A stretch of 17,724 nt of DNA from contig JADHYX010000437.1 in assembly GCA_027604685.1 (NCBI GenBank), forward strand, positions 1 to 17,724, read 5' to 3'. This DNA comes from Lobulomyces angularis (Eukaryota; Chytridiomycota; Chytridiomycetes; Lobulomycetales; Lobulomycetaceae). The notes beneath the pieces are model-generated. The model did no database searches. It had not been told where the DNA came from and saw nothing but the letters and a program-made list of their open reading frames with translations. Every line of letters begins with the position of its first letter. Within the stretch, counting starts at the first letter, position 1. The position numbers were made by a program, and so were the translations under genes. Below are positions 8,578 to 17,724 of the stretch, one piece after another.

Positions 8578-11500
8578 TCACCACAAACTATGAGCATCAA
8601 CACTTTTTCTAATTTCTCTTGTCCATGTTTTACCATCATCCAAATCAATGGAAGGTGTTAGTGTTTCAGCGAAGGCTCTGTAATTAATCCTGTCCTTATT
8701 TCTGGTTGTTCCAAATCTTCTGCTGAGTGATAGAATTTCTGCATCGTCTACAGGTAACCCAACAGTTCCAAGAATCGACCTAAATTGATTTGTAGTAATA
8801 GTTCCTAAAAAAAAAATAAAAAAGAAAAAAAAAAATACCTTCATTAACAAAATCGTAGTCTTCCAAAAATCCTAAAACGTCCAATCTTCTTTGTCTAACT
8901 TTTTCATTTAATCTCTCTAAACATTTTGTTAAAGTTTTATCTTCATTCTTTGGACTTAATGGCTTTAAAGGCTCGGATCCGCTCTCATATACATAGTTCT
9001 TAAAAACTTCAGGTTCCCTAGTTGGCGTTTTATCTAATCCTTTTACTGTGAAAACAGATTCTACTTCATCACTAAACTTGAGATATTCAACCATTTGGTT
9101 ATCAACTTTTGATTCATATAATTTTTCTAAAGTATTGAGTTCCACCTAAAATAATAAAAAAAAAAAAAAAAATTTGAAATTATATTTTTTTAAATTTGTA
9201 TTAATTAACAAAATTATCCCTTACTTCATTCAAATTTGATAGTAAAACGTGAAGAGCTCTTTTAAATTTGTTTTTAGTTATTTTTCCATGTTTTAGATGG
9301 TCAAAATCTTGCATGTAATCAATTACACGAATTCTTTGAGTTTTTACCTTTTTTAACAAAATTAAAAAAAAATTTAACAATTATTGAAAAAAACCTTAGT
9401 TTTTATCTTATTTAATAGTTTGGTAACATCATCTCCTTCCAAAACACTCTTTTTCTCGTGGTTGCTAGCATCAATATTTTCAAAACTTTTGATAAAGGGG
9501 GAGCTTTTTTCTTGGCCTTCCAATTCTTTTAAAAATAACAAATAGCAAACTCTTTTTCCTGAGTTTGTTTCATTTGTTCCCCATTTTTTTGATAAAACGT
9601 CAAACTCTTCCTCACTTACGTAACATTGCGCATAGGTTAAACATTGTCTAAACTGAGATTTTGTAACATAACCAGTATAAAGCTTAAAAAAAATAAAAAT
9701 AAATAACAATTAAAATTTTATAAACTTAATAGTTTTTCATTTCATTTTAATTTTCTTATAGTTTTTTTTGAACAATACTTTATCAAAATCTTTAAAAAAT
9801 GGCTTAATACTGCTTTTTCTCAATTTCAAATGGTCCCGCATTTTGTTAATTGTCTTTGTAAGTAAAATCTCTTCATTTTCGCTTAGTGTCGATTCTAATA
9901 TAAAAGGTGTTGATTGAACCACTTCCTTTCTAGGCACGACAGTTGGTTTCGCTTCCAAACCAGTTTCACCAAATACTGTAAATAGATGTAAAAGTTAATT
10001 TTTAGTAAAGATGCATATGAAATATAATGCACCAATTTCAATATCTTTTTCAAATTCTTTCCATTTGCATAAATCTTTCTTTTCTTCTGATTTATAATGT
10101 TCAGCCACTAATTCAAGTTCTTCTTGACTAAAGTCGAGACCAATTCTATTTAGCCCTCTTATAAATTCTTCTTTTTTTACATGGTATGATCTCAATTTAT
10201 CAAAGTCTTTGAAATATTCTGCAACTCTAATTCTTTTAGTGGAACTTTGATACCTCAATTTTGTTAAAATTTGCTCAAACGTAAGGACTGGTTTAACAGC
10301 TAAAGAATCTTTTTCTTCAGTTTGCTGTTTTTCTTGGATTTGGTTGCTAGCTGGTTTCATAGAAAAAAAAAAAAGAAAAAGGAAGTAAAATTTAATTCTT
10401 CAGCCAAGTAAAACTCACTCAAAGGATCAATGGTATGAATAAATTCTAGGTAATTAATTCTGTTGCAATCTTCGTACTTTTTGAAGAGAATTTTTAAGTC
10501 GTTTTCAGAGATATCCAGTTTCATTGTTGAAAGTAGTCTACTAAAATGAGACTTAGAGATACATCCCATTTTTCCGGTGCTTAATACCTTTTTTATAAGA
10601 TATATTTTTTTAGTCACTTAAAAAAAGTTATTTCGTATGTTTTTACTGTATCAAAATCATAAAAGTAAGGAGTCAGAAGTGGTCTTCTTTCAGAGACTTT
10701 TGTCTTGAATCTACTCAGTATTTCTTTGCATCTTGCTTCTTCAGTAGGAGAAAGCTTTTTTGATCCCTAAAAAGATAAAGAAATTATTTAAAAAAAATTT
10801 ATATTTTTTAAATACTTGTATAAGAAAATCTCTAGCAGGAAGACTTACTTCAGCGGTAGGATTGTACTCCAGATTATCAATAGTAAAAACTGAAAATGTA
10901 AATATTAATTTTTCAATTAGAATTCGCATCCTACCGGAATCAATAGACGAACAAAACTTCCTGTATAGAACTCTACCATCTCCATTTTCATAAACAGATA
11001 AAAGAGCGTTAACTTCTAATCCAACCAAACTAATTTTTGAATCTTCAATTAGCATTTTTAATCCTGCTTGAAACTAATTTAATTGACAAATATTAATAAA
11101 ATAGATTATAATCGATTTACCTGGGCCTTTGAAATTAAGCCACATTTATGACGATCGTAATCACTAAAAAAGTCAATTAATCTTATCCTATTTCTATAAA
11201 CATCTAAAAAAAATAAGAAAATGCAAGTGTCAATAAAATAAATAAAAAAAAAAAAAAATTATATATTTTCCCGCTACATTTTTTTAATTTATTTTCCACC
11301 AATTTAACATTTGACAAATCAGGATTGTAAGTATAGCTCAGGAGTAACTCTTCAGTACCAACTGGGAAAAATTCTGTGTTTTCTCTGTTCGGTTCTACAT
11401 TTGTTAAAATCGAATTATCAGTTGTCCTATTTCTACGGACTAAAAAACCAAAAATATAACATTAAATATAATGTTATATTTAAATTGAACCTTTTCTATT

Positions 11501-12589
11501 TACATCAGCATTTAATTTAAAGTAATTCACATAATTAGTAGTGTTATCGTTGTATTCATTCAAAATAATATCTTGTTCCGATTCACTTAATATGTTTTGC
11601 GGTATTCCTCTGCGAAATTGGGAAAGAGTTATATAGCCTTGTTTTTTGTGGGAAGAATAAATAAATTAAACATTCTTTACTGTATACCGTTATTATGAGC
11701 ATCAAAATCTTCAAACCAATCTTTAACATCAGATCCATGATGTTTTACATATGATTTTAGTCTTGAAATAATCTCCTTAAAAATAACTTCTGACTTGGGT
11801 GATCTTGGTCTCTCTGGTTTTACAACTAAGTTATGTTATTAGTTTTCATGGAAGTTCCAAAGTATTTAATGTGGATAATATCCTATTTTTTTCTTATTTA
11901 CCTTCATTCGGAGTTGGAATATATTGAGTTGGAGTTTTTTCCAGGTGACTGGGCCCAAAAACTATAATTTTTTTTTATTGGTAATGATATTTTTAATAGT
12001 TATTTTTACCTTTATCTATGCTTTCAGTAAACTTTACCCAGTTTACACCACCTTTTTCGGCATTAAAGTAATGTTTAGTCAAGATACTATATTCTGACTC
12101 AGTTAATGGGGAAACAACTCCTTTATCCAATGCACTGGAAACACATCTACGAAATTGAGCAGAAGTCATATATCCTGATCTCAATTTATCAAAATCTTGA
12201 AATACATCACGCAACCTAACTCTCATGGCATAAAGTGATTTTCTGAGTTAAGAGAGATTAAATAAAACTAGATTTTAATGCTATTGCAAACCTAATTTTA
12301 TTCATAATGTTTTCTACAGTGGGTTGTTGTTGATTAATTGCGTTGGGTGTACAGATATTTGAACAATCTCTCTACATTAATAAATTTTCAGATAAAATTA
12401 AACATTTTTTCATAATTTAAAAAAATTATTTACTTTTGAATTAGATTCTGATAAACTATTACATTCATTTTCAACGTTTGCCTCAAACTTTTTTTTTTAT
12501 TAAAGGAAAAACAATTAAAAAAATCTTTTAATATCTTAAAATTATATCTTTACAGAAACACTTGATTTTTCAAATTTGTTTTGAAGCAT
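8578..12589 (-). CDS. Eight-module diverged EF-hand repeat protein, 19 exons, 973 aa
   Basis: Exons (minus): 12589-12554, 12487-12434, 12371-12292, 12242-12010, 11961-11902, 11825-11688, 11637-11491, 11439-11278, 11203-11121, 11073-10935, 10889-10849, 10766-10647, 10587-10419, 10350-10033, 9975-9779, 9682-9395, 9347-9225, 9145-8839, 8804-8578. All phases agree. Eight modules of about 108-124 residues each carry a basic helix (R-R-R---FF), an EF-like loop (D-K-L-R-S-G-Y-M-T-S-A-Q type), QFRR, then a second degenerate hand ending Y/W-x-x-F-x-x-x-ID. Loop aspartates fall near residues 75, 196, 320, 430, 538, 658, 771 and 893. Position 3 of the loop is never acidic and position 12 is Glu only in module 5, so calcium binding is unlikely. 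EFCAB6-like proteins of flagellates share such arrays, so a structural axonemal role is possible, but this is inference. The start (ATG 12587-12589) and the first two small exons are the least certain part. Confidence 0.85.
11452..11481. repeat. Perfect 12-bp inverted repeat inside an intron
   Basis: AAATATAACATT (11452-11463) is repeated as its exact reverse complement at 11470-11481, with a 6-base loop between. It occupies 30 of the 51 bases of intron 11440-11490 of the EF-hand gene and could fold into a hairpin in the pre-mRNA, drawing donor and acceptor together. In AT-rich DNA a chance palindrome is possible. Confidence 0.7.
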
Positions 12590-13256
12590 AATTAATACAA
12601 TATTGAATTTAAAAAAAAAAAAATAAAAAATAAAAAATTTAGTAACTTTTTTTATTTATTTTTTAAAATTTATTTTTTTTTTTGTATATAACTTTAATAC
12701 TTTTTTTTTTTATTTTAGAAAATCTTAAAATTTTTTTCGCGTTTTTTGAATATATTAAAAAAAAACTAGATTAGTTCTGATAATAGTAATTTTCAGATAA
12801 TATATTAAAGAAGTTTTCTTGCAACTCTTTATTTGATGGTACTTGTGATTAATGCATTCATGGCAATTTTAGTAAAATGTTTAAAATTTACAATCAAATT
12901 TTACTTTTAGAAATTAGTACATATTTGATGAGTAATATTTGTATTTATTTTGCAAATGGAAAGTTTAAATTTAAGATCTAACATCGGTTTTATCACAAGG
13001 ATGCGGTGAAGAACATTGTGTAAACATGCATATCTGTTTGTGGTAACAGTGATTGCGAATTGATTCTCCTAATAATTTCACAAATTGAAAGATATACAAA
13101 AGTTATAATCTTTGATTCGCTTTTATTAAGATTTTACTGTTGATGTAGTGCTATTAAGTAAAATGATTCTTAATACTTTAAAATGGTGCGAGTGTCACAA
13201 CAAACTTTGGGAAGTTTTTATGTTTTATTTCACAGTACTAAAAAAAATACTATAAA
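12590..13256. other. Divergent intergenic region with an unexplained non-homopolymeric block
   Basis: This region lies between the starts of the EF-hand gene (-) and the kinase (+) and so holds both promoters. The part next to the EF-hand gene (12590-12760) is the usual A/T homopolymer. From about 12775 to 13250 the sequence is much more complex and less AT-biased, with no long reading frame; the longest ATG-started frame I traced is about 17 codons at 12956. I looked for tRNA, spliceosomal snRNA and C/D snoRNA signatures and found no convincing one. It may be 5' UTR, enhancer-like sequence or an unrecognised ncRNA. Confidence 0.55.
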
Positions 13257-15356
13257 ATGCCACAATCTTTTATATCCAATAGACCAGATTTATATCATAA
13301 TTCAATAAACACAATCGGAAATTATTTACTAGGCATTACTTTAGGAGAGGGTTCCTTCGGCAAGGTTAGATTACATATCAAAATTGATAACATTTTATTA
13401 TGCTAGGTAAAATTAGGAAAACATTTATTATTACAGGAAAAAGTTGCAATAAAAATTGTTGATAAAATATACCATCCTATAATCCTTCAAGAAATTGAAA
13501 CTTTAAGAAAATTTCACCATAAGAACATAATCAAATTATATGAAGTGTTAGCCTCTGAGGTACATTTAGTATATCACTTCAACATTTTTTTTAATTGCAA
13601 CAGAATAAAATATTTATGGTGATGGAATTTTGTGATGGTGGTGAACTGTTCAACTTCATTTTAAAGAACGGAAAAATGGATGAACTTGTAGCAAAAAGAA
13701 TATTTAATCAAATTTGCGAAGCTTTAAACTACTGTCATCAAAATTCTGCACTTCATAGAGATCTAAAACTTGAGAACATATTACTTAATGGACCTGGTAT
13801 GTTTTAAAAAGTCATTTTTTTTAAACATCTGGATTTCTTTTAGATTTAGAAGTTAAAATAATAGATTTTGGATTTACCACTAATGATAACAATAAGTTAC
13901 TAGAAAAGCACTGCGGTTCCATTGGCTATTGTTCTCCTGAAATTTTAAAAAATGTTAAGCTAGATGGTTTTTTGGCCGACATAGTAATATAATTAACATA
14001 AAAATTTAGCATTTTTCTTAGTGGTCTTTGGGTGTTTGCCTATATACCATAGTTTCCGGCTACCTCCCTTTCGATGCAGATGAAGAAAATATTATGATTT
14101 CTAATATAAAAAACATTGAATATTCTATGCCTGATCATTTAAGTAATGGTACGTTTCATGCCATGTAAAATTGATGTAGTAATAAAGATATATAGAGTGC
14201 CAGGATTTGATAAAGAAGATATTTAAACCTGAAAAAGATCGAATAAGTTTAAAAGATATTCTTCAGCATAGCTGGTTACCTCCCAGACCTAAAGAGTTTT
14301 TGGAAAAGGAAATTTGTGTAGGGTCTTTTAATTCATGCCCTCACTCTTTAAAGACTCTACTTTTAGAAGATTTTGCCCATAAACAAATTTTTAAAAATTT
14401 GGAGAATTTAGGATTTCCCATTAAAGATATCATCAGTAGCGTGGAAAAAGATCTAGTGGACCACTTTTCTGGACTATATTACCTTCTGATAGCAAAACAA
14501 GAAAAAATTGCCAAGAGTAACTCTCCTGAGCAATTTTCACTTGATTTGGATTTAAAAAACTTGACCAAAGGTTCAAGTCAACAAGACAAATTTGATCAGC
14601 ATCAAGGAGAGATCTCTCCTGCCTTTGGCAAAATTTTATCTCCGTTCGTTTCTCATATTCCTAAACATACCTTTATGAATAATATCAGTTTAAATGGTAG
14701 AGTGGAGGATGGTCAGAACATGTTAGAAAGTAGTTTCAGTTTTTCACCAACCAGTGCTGGAAGGGCAACTTTTTTTAGTGAAACAACAAAAAGTAGCAGC
14801 TACGGTAGCAGTACTAAAAATTATAACCGCAGATTAAATAAATTTTATGGAGCCGATAGCCAGAAGTCACAGCAACAACAGCAGTATTTACTATCAGGTT
14901 CACCAAAATTTAAAATTCCAAATAGTAGATTTATCAAAGAGCAAAGTGATGAAGAGATGGATAGTTTACAAAATGAAATAAAATCAAATGTATCTAATTT
15001 TAATGTAGAAAAGAAAAATTGTGATTTAAAAAATTTATCAGAATTGAATGATTCCACTCAAGGTAAAAGTTTTTTAATATCCTCTTTTTTCGGTTAAATA
15101 TATTTTTTTTTTTTTAACGATAGATGCAACTATAAATGAAACGAAACAATTTTTTAGTACAAATAGAACAAAGCAACGAAGCATGACTTCCATTATAGAT
15201 AATCAAACGCTAATTGATTTTAGTAAAATTGAAGTTTCAGTGGAAGTGAAAAGAAAAAGATCCTCACTAGGAAGCTTATCAGAACTTGTTAAATCTAATG
15301 TAGAGAGTGTTGCTAATTCTGTAGAAGTTGTTCAAGAAGAGGAAGAAGTAACCTAA
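13257..15356 (+). CDS. Ser/Thr protein kinase, CAMKL (MARK/SNF1-like) with UBA-like segment, seven exons, 606 aa
   Basis: Exons are 13257-13364, 13407-13559, 13604-13796, 13844-13983, 14022-14148, 14196-15062 and 15124-15356; introns are 42, 44, 47, 38, 47 and 61 nt. The kinase domain (about 22-270) shows GEGSFGKV (30-37), the catalytic Lys in VAIK (K52), helix-C Glu (E65), HRDLKLEN (138-145), DFG (159-161), SPE (182-184) and DIWSLGVCLY (from 197). A UBA-like segment, IFKNLENLGFPIKDI..., follows at about 304-346, as in MARK, AMPK and related CAMKL kinases. The remaining 260 residues are low complexity, Ser-rich, with a short Gln run, and probably regulatory. Oddly, the activation loop reads LLEKHCGSIGY, where the family has L-K-T-S-C-G-S-P-N-Y, so the usual LKB1-phosphorylated Thr is Lys (173). 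Catalytic residues are intact, so activity independent of loop phosphorylation is plausible. Closest subfamily (MARK, NIM1, HUNK, SNF1) is undecided. Confidence 0.9.
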
Positions 15357-15520
15357 CAACAAATCCTGGTTTATTAATTCGAACCATTATCATATATTAT
15401 ATTATTTAAAAAGATAGATTAATTTAATTTCTAATGCTTTTTTTTTTTTTTTTAATCGAAATGTTGAATTTTCTAGTTCAAATTTTTTTTTTTTTTTTTT
15501 TTTAAAATTTTGTGCATATA

Positions 15521-17562
15521 ATGTTTTCTAAAAAAAAAAACTTAGGCCAATTTCTAAGCGAATTAGCAAACTCAGCACCTTCAGAATTAGATCCAGATCA
15601 ACTAGAACAGAATGCATTTTCTTATACAAAATCTTTTGAAAATCTGGAGGAGGATGACGAGAGAGCAACAGAACACTATTTAAAAATTAAGTAAATATCC
15701 CAACTATCCATTAAAGTAAAAAAAATTAATTAATTTTTAAATTTTTTTAGTTCCAGTAGTATAAAAAAAAGTATTCCGACCGAATTAGACTCAAATTATA
15801 GAGGAAAGGTGATTTCAAGAAAAAATTTATACCAAGACGACGATGATGCGAACAGTGAATCCGATAATAGTGAAGAAGAGGAGCTAGAGGTAAACAGTAA
15901 TAACTCTGAAAACACTGCTGAAGAGGTATTCAAAACCAATTTCTTTGATAGGTTTTAAAAAAATGTTGTTTTAGAGTATAGAAGATTTTGATTCAAAATC
16001 GCATTTGAATAATGAGCAAGATAGTGATTTGGAGAATGGTTATGAAAGTGGTGACTCAAAAAACATGAATGTTAGTTCAGAAGAAAATAGTGAAAGCGAT
16101 TTTGATGAGGCTGCTAGTTTTAATAAGGATGAGACCGAAGAAGAGGTTTCTGAAACTGAAAATAATGAAATTGAACAAGAATTACAAAAAATTAATCAAC
16201 AAGAAAGGAAGCTAATAAAAACTATATCCGATTCAGCGAAAGCATCAACTGAAAAAGGTATGCATCTGAAGAATCAAATGGTAACTTTTGCAATATTTTT
16301 CTTGTGCAATAATACATTTGCTTTATACAGTCTATTTATGACAGTGTCCTGGACACTAGAATAAAGCTGCAGCAAATGCTAGCAATAGGAAATAGATTTC
16401 CACAATACGACAACTACACTCAAATAATAAATCCTGAAAATAGTACATTAATGGAGTCAATTAAATCAGCCTCGAATGAGCTGAAATGTTTGATTGATGA
16501 ATTACTTGAATTAAGAATGGTAATTTTTTTGGTCGCATATTCACAATTAATTAACTTATCATCAGAGTGTACTAAAGAATAATACGCAAGTTGCACCTCA
16601 AGTTATGGAAAAATTTCCAGAGAATTTAAAAAAAAGAAAAAGATTGGAACTGGATGATGCAGAAAATATTGATGAAACGCTTAAAAATTTTTGGACTTCC
16701 ATGCAAGGCTTTGATTCATCTTTTTTACCTTTTCGCGATGAAGTTATTGAAAAGTGGTACAACAAAATTAAAAGTGCAGGTGGTGGGGCACTACTAAATA
16801 AAAAATTCAAAGCTGTGGATCAGGTACATAAAAAAAATGATTTACAGAATTGATTTGGTTTGATTAATATTCTACAGAGTACGCTGACACAAATTCGAGT
16901 TACACTGATGGATCACGACAGACTAATAAAGAGAACTAGATTAAAAAGATCCAATTATAATGTCATTGGCAAGGTATTACAAACTTCACTGTTATTGGTA
17001 AATTAATGATCATTGCTTACTATTTTAGGAGCGTGTGCAAAGTTCGGAAGAAGTGCCCAATCCAGATGAACACTTGTCGAACTATGACGCCGAGATATTC
17101 GATGATGAGGATTTTTATTCTATTTTATTGAAAGAATTTATTGAAAGTAAAATGAGTAACGGAACAGGTACAAAACTAATTAGATATAGATATATTTTTC
17201 CGATTGCTAATCAATTAAAAATTTTAGATGACCCTATGGCACTGTCACTCAAATCAATTGAATTAAAGAAATTAAAAAAAAATAAAAAAAAAAATTTGTT
17301 AATTGATCAAAAAGCAAGTAAAGGAAGAAAAATTAGATATCAAGTACACGAAAAACTGGAAAATTTTATGTCTTCTATTCCAACTTTGGGGTGGCATAAT
17401 GGAATGATAAATGAACTATTCAGTGGTCTATTTGGTGGAAACTTTAAAGAGGAAAGTGTAAAAAAGAAATCTAAAAACAGTAAAGTCATAGAGAATGTAG
17501 AAAATAATGACGTAGCAAATGAGGTTTGGAAAGATTTACCTCAAATGAAGATTTTTGCATAA
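15521..17562 (+). CDS. AATF: AATF / Bfr2 (TRAUB family) small-subunit processome factor, eight exons, 555 aa
   Basis: Exons are 15521-15690, 15751-15925, 15975-16280, 16331-16519, 16566-16823, 16878-16973, 17029-17167 and 17228-17562; introns are 60, 49, 50, 46, 54, 55 and 60 nt. AATF (yeast Bfr2) is a nucleolar protein of the early 90S pre-ribosome needed for 18S rRNA processing. Visible features are the LEEDDERATEHYLK N terminus, NYRGKVISRKNLY, a long Asp/Glu/Ser-rich acidic tract, the AATF-domain core EKGMHLKNQM then IYDSVLDTRIKLQ, FLPFRDEVIEKWYNK, DQSTLTQIRVTLMD, the RTRLKRSNYNVIGK segment, and the C-terminal TRAUB block DAEIFDDEDFYSILLKEFIE, QKASKGRKIRYQVHEKL and the final NELFSGLFGG. 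Human AATF is 560 residues, so the length fits. The last intron (17168-17227) is a stop-free multiple of three; retaining it would add 20 residues absent from human AATF. ATG 15521 is the first Met after the T-rich leader. Confidence 0.93.
17168..17227 (+). other. Stop-free 60-nt intron in AATF/Bfr2
   Basis: The segment begins GTACAA and ends AATTTTAG, is exactly 60 nt and has no stop in frame, so a simple ORF scan reads through it. Splicing joins SKMSNGT to DDPMALSLKSIE, which aligns with the human SSLDPNDQVAMGRQWLAIQ segment, while the 20 residues it would otherwise encode have no counterpart there. I therefore call it an intron. Confidence 0.7.
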
Positions 17563-17724
17563 AAAATTTTTCATTTTGATTCCATATTAACTTCGAAAAA
17601 CATTTTTTTTTTTTGCAAATAAATTTTTAATTTAATTTTTATCTTTATTTTTATTTCGTAAACTTTTTTATTTAATATTCATAATTTTTACTGCTACTAT
17701 TAATAATTATTTATTTTTTTTTTT

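Noticed and set aside
10760..10993. Plus-strand open frame inside the EF-hand gene
   Set aside because: It crosses exons and introns of the well-supported minus-strand gene and has no recognisable content.
11311..11520. Plus-strand open frame inside the EF-hand gene
   Set aside because: Antisense to exon 8 and its hairpin intron; composition artefact.
12920..13080. Possible C/D-box snoRNA (TTTGATGAGT near 12925)
   Set aside because: A C-box-like TGATGA is present, but I found no D box (CTGA) at suitable distance and no terminal stem.
14845..15057. Minus-strand open frame opposite the kinase tail
   Set aside because: Cys run is the antisense of the kinase Gln run (CAG/CAA repeats); shadow.
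16598..16810. Minus-strand open frame opposite AATF exon 5
   Set aside because: Ser/Phe-rich shadow of a conserved coding exon.
1..17724. Mobile elements, CRISPR arrays, tRNA or rRNA genes, integrated virus
   Set aside because: I saw no transposase, integrase or reverse-transcriptase motifs, no terminal repeats, no spaced direct repeats, and no tRNA- or rRNA-like sequence on either strand.

Overview
This window looks like a very AT-rich, intron-dense nuclear genome from a flagellated unicellular eukaryote. Supporting points: six of seven recognisable or spliced genes have their reading frame restored by small GT-AG introns (I place 46, from 34 to 141 nt); intergenic DNA is dominated by poly-A and poly-T; and one gene encodes an outer-dynein-arm docking protein (ODAD4/TTC25), which implies a motile cilium or flagellum. 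Standard TAA and TGA stops are used. A zoosporic fungus or relative (Rozellomycota, chytrid, aphelid) is my best guess, but this is inference. Nothing in the window is bacterial, viral or transposon-like.

Layout. (1) 1-813, +: a promoter region with telomere-box motifs and an 11-bp tandem repeat precedes an unrecognised single-exon coiled-coil protein. (2) 1170-2330, +: a two-exon TPR-like protein resembling C8orf76. (3) 2574-4367, -: ODAD4/TTC25, four exons. (4) 5029-6580, +: a cyclopropane-fatty-acid-synthase/coclaurine-N-methyltransferase-like SAM methyltransferase, six exons. (5) 6800-8294, +: AC40 (POLR1C/RPC40), the alpha-like subunit shared by RNA polymerases I and III, seven exons. 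(6) 8578-12589, -: a 973-residue protein made of eight diverged EF-hand modules, 19 exons. (7) 13257-15356, +: a CAMKL/MARK-like protein kinase with a UBA-like segment, seven exons. (8) 15521-17562, +: AATF/Bfr2, a small-subunit processome factor, eight exons.

The order is eukaryotic, with no operons. Two genes point to ribosome production (AC40 making rRNA, 5S rRNA and tRNA; AATF/Bfr2 processing pre-rRNA) and one, possibly two, to the flagellum (ODAD4, and by inference the EF-hand array). Genes 3/4 and 6/7 are divergent and share AT-rich promoter regions of about 660 bp. Genes 2/3 and 5/6 are convergent.

The most interesting object is the EF-hand array. Its modules have calcium loops that lack key ligands throughout, and introns recur at equivalent module positions, which suggests growth by duplication of intron-bearing units. 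Second is the kinase, which keeps the catalytic residues but has Lys where the LKB1-type activation-loop Thr normally sits. All splice models come from hand reading: each keeps the frame open and the phases consistent, but no transcript data were available.
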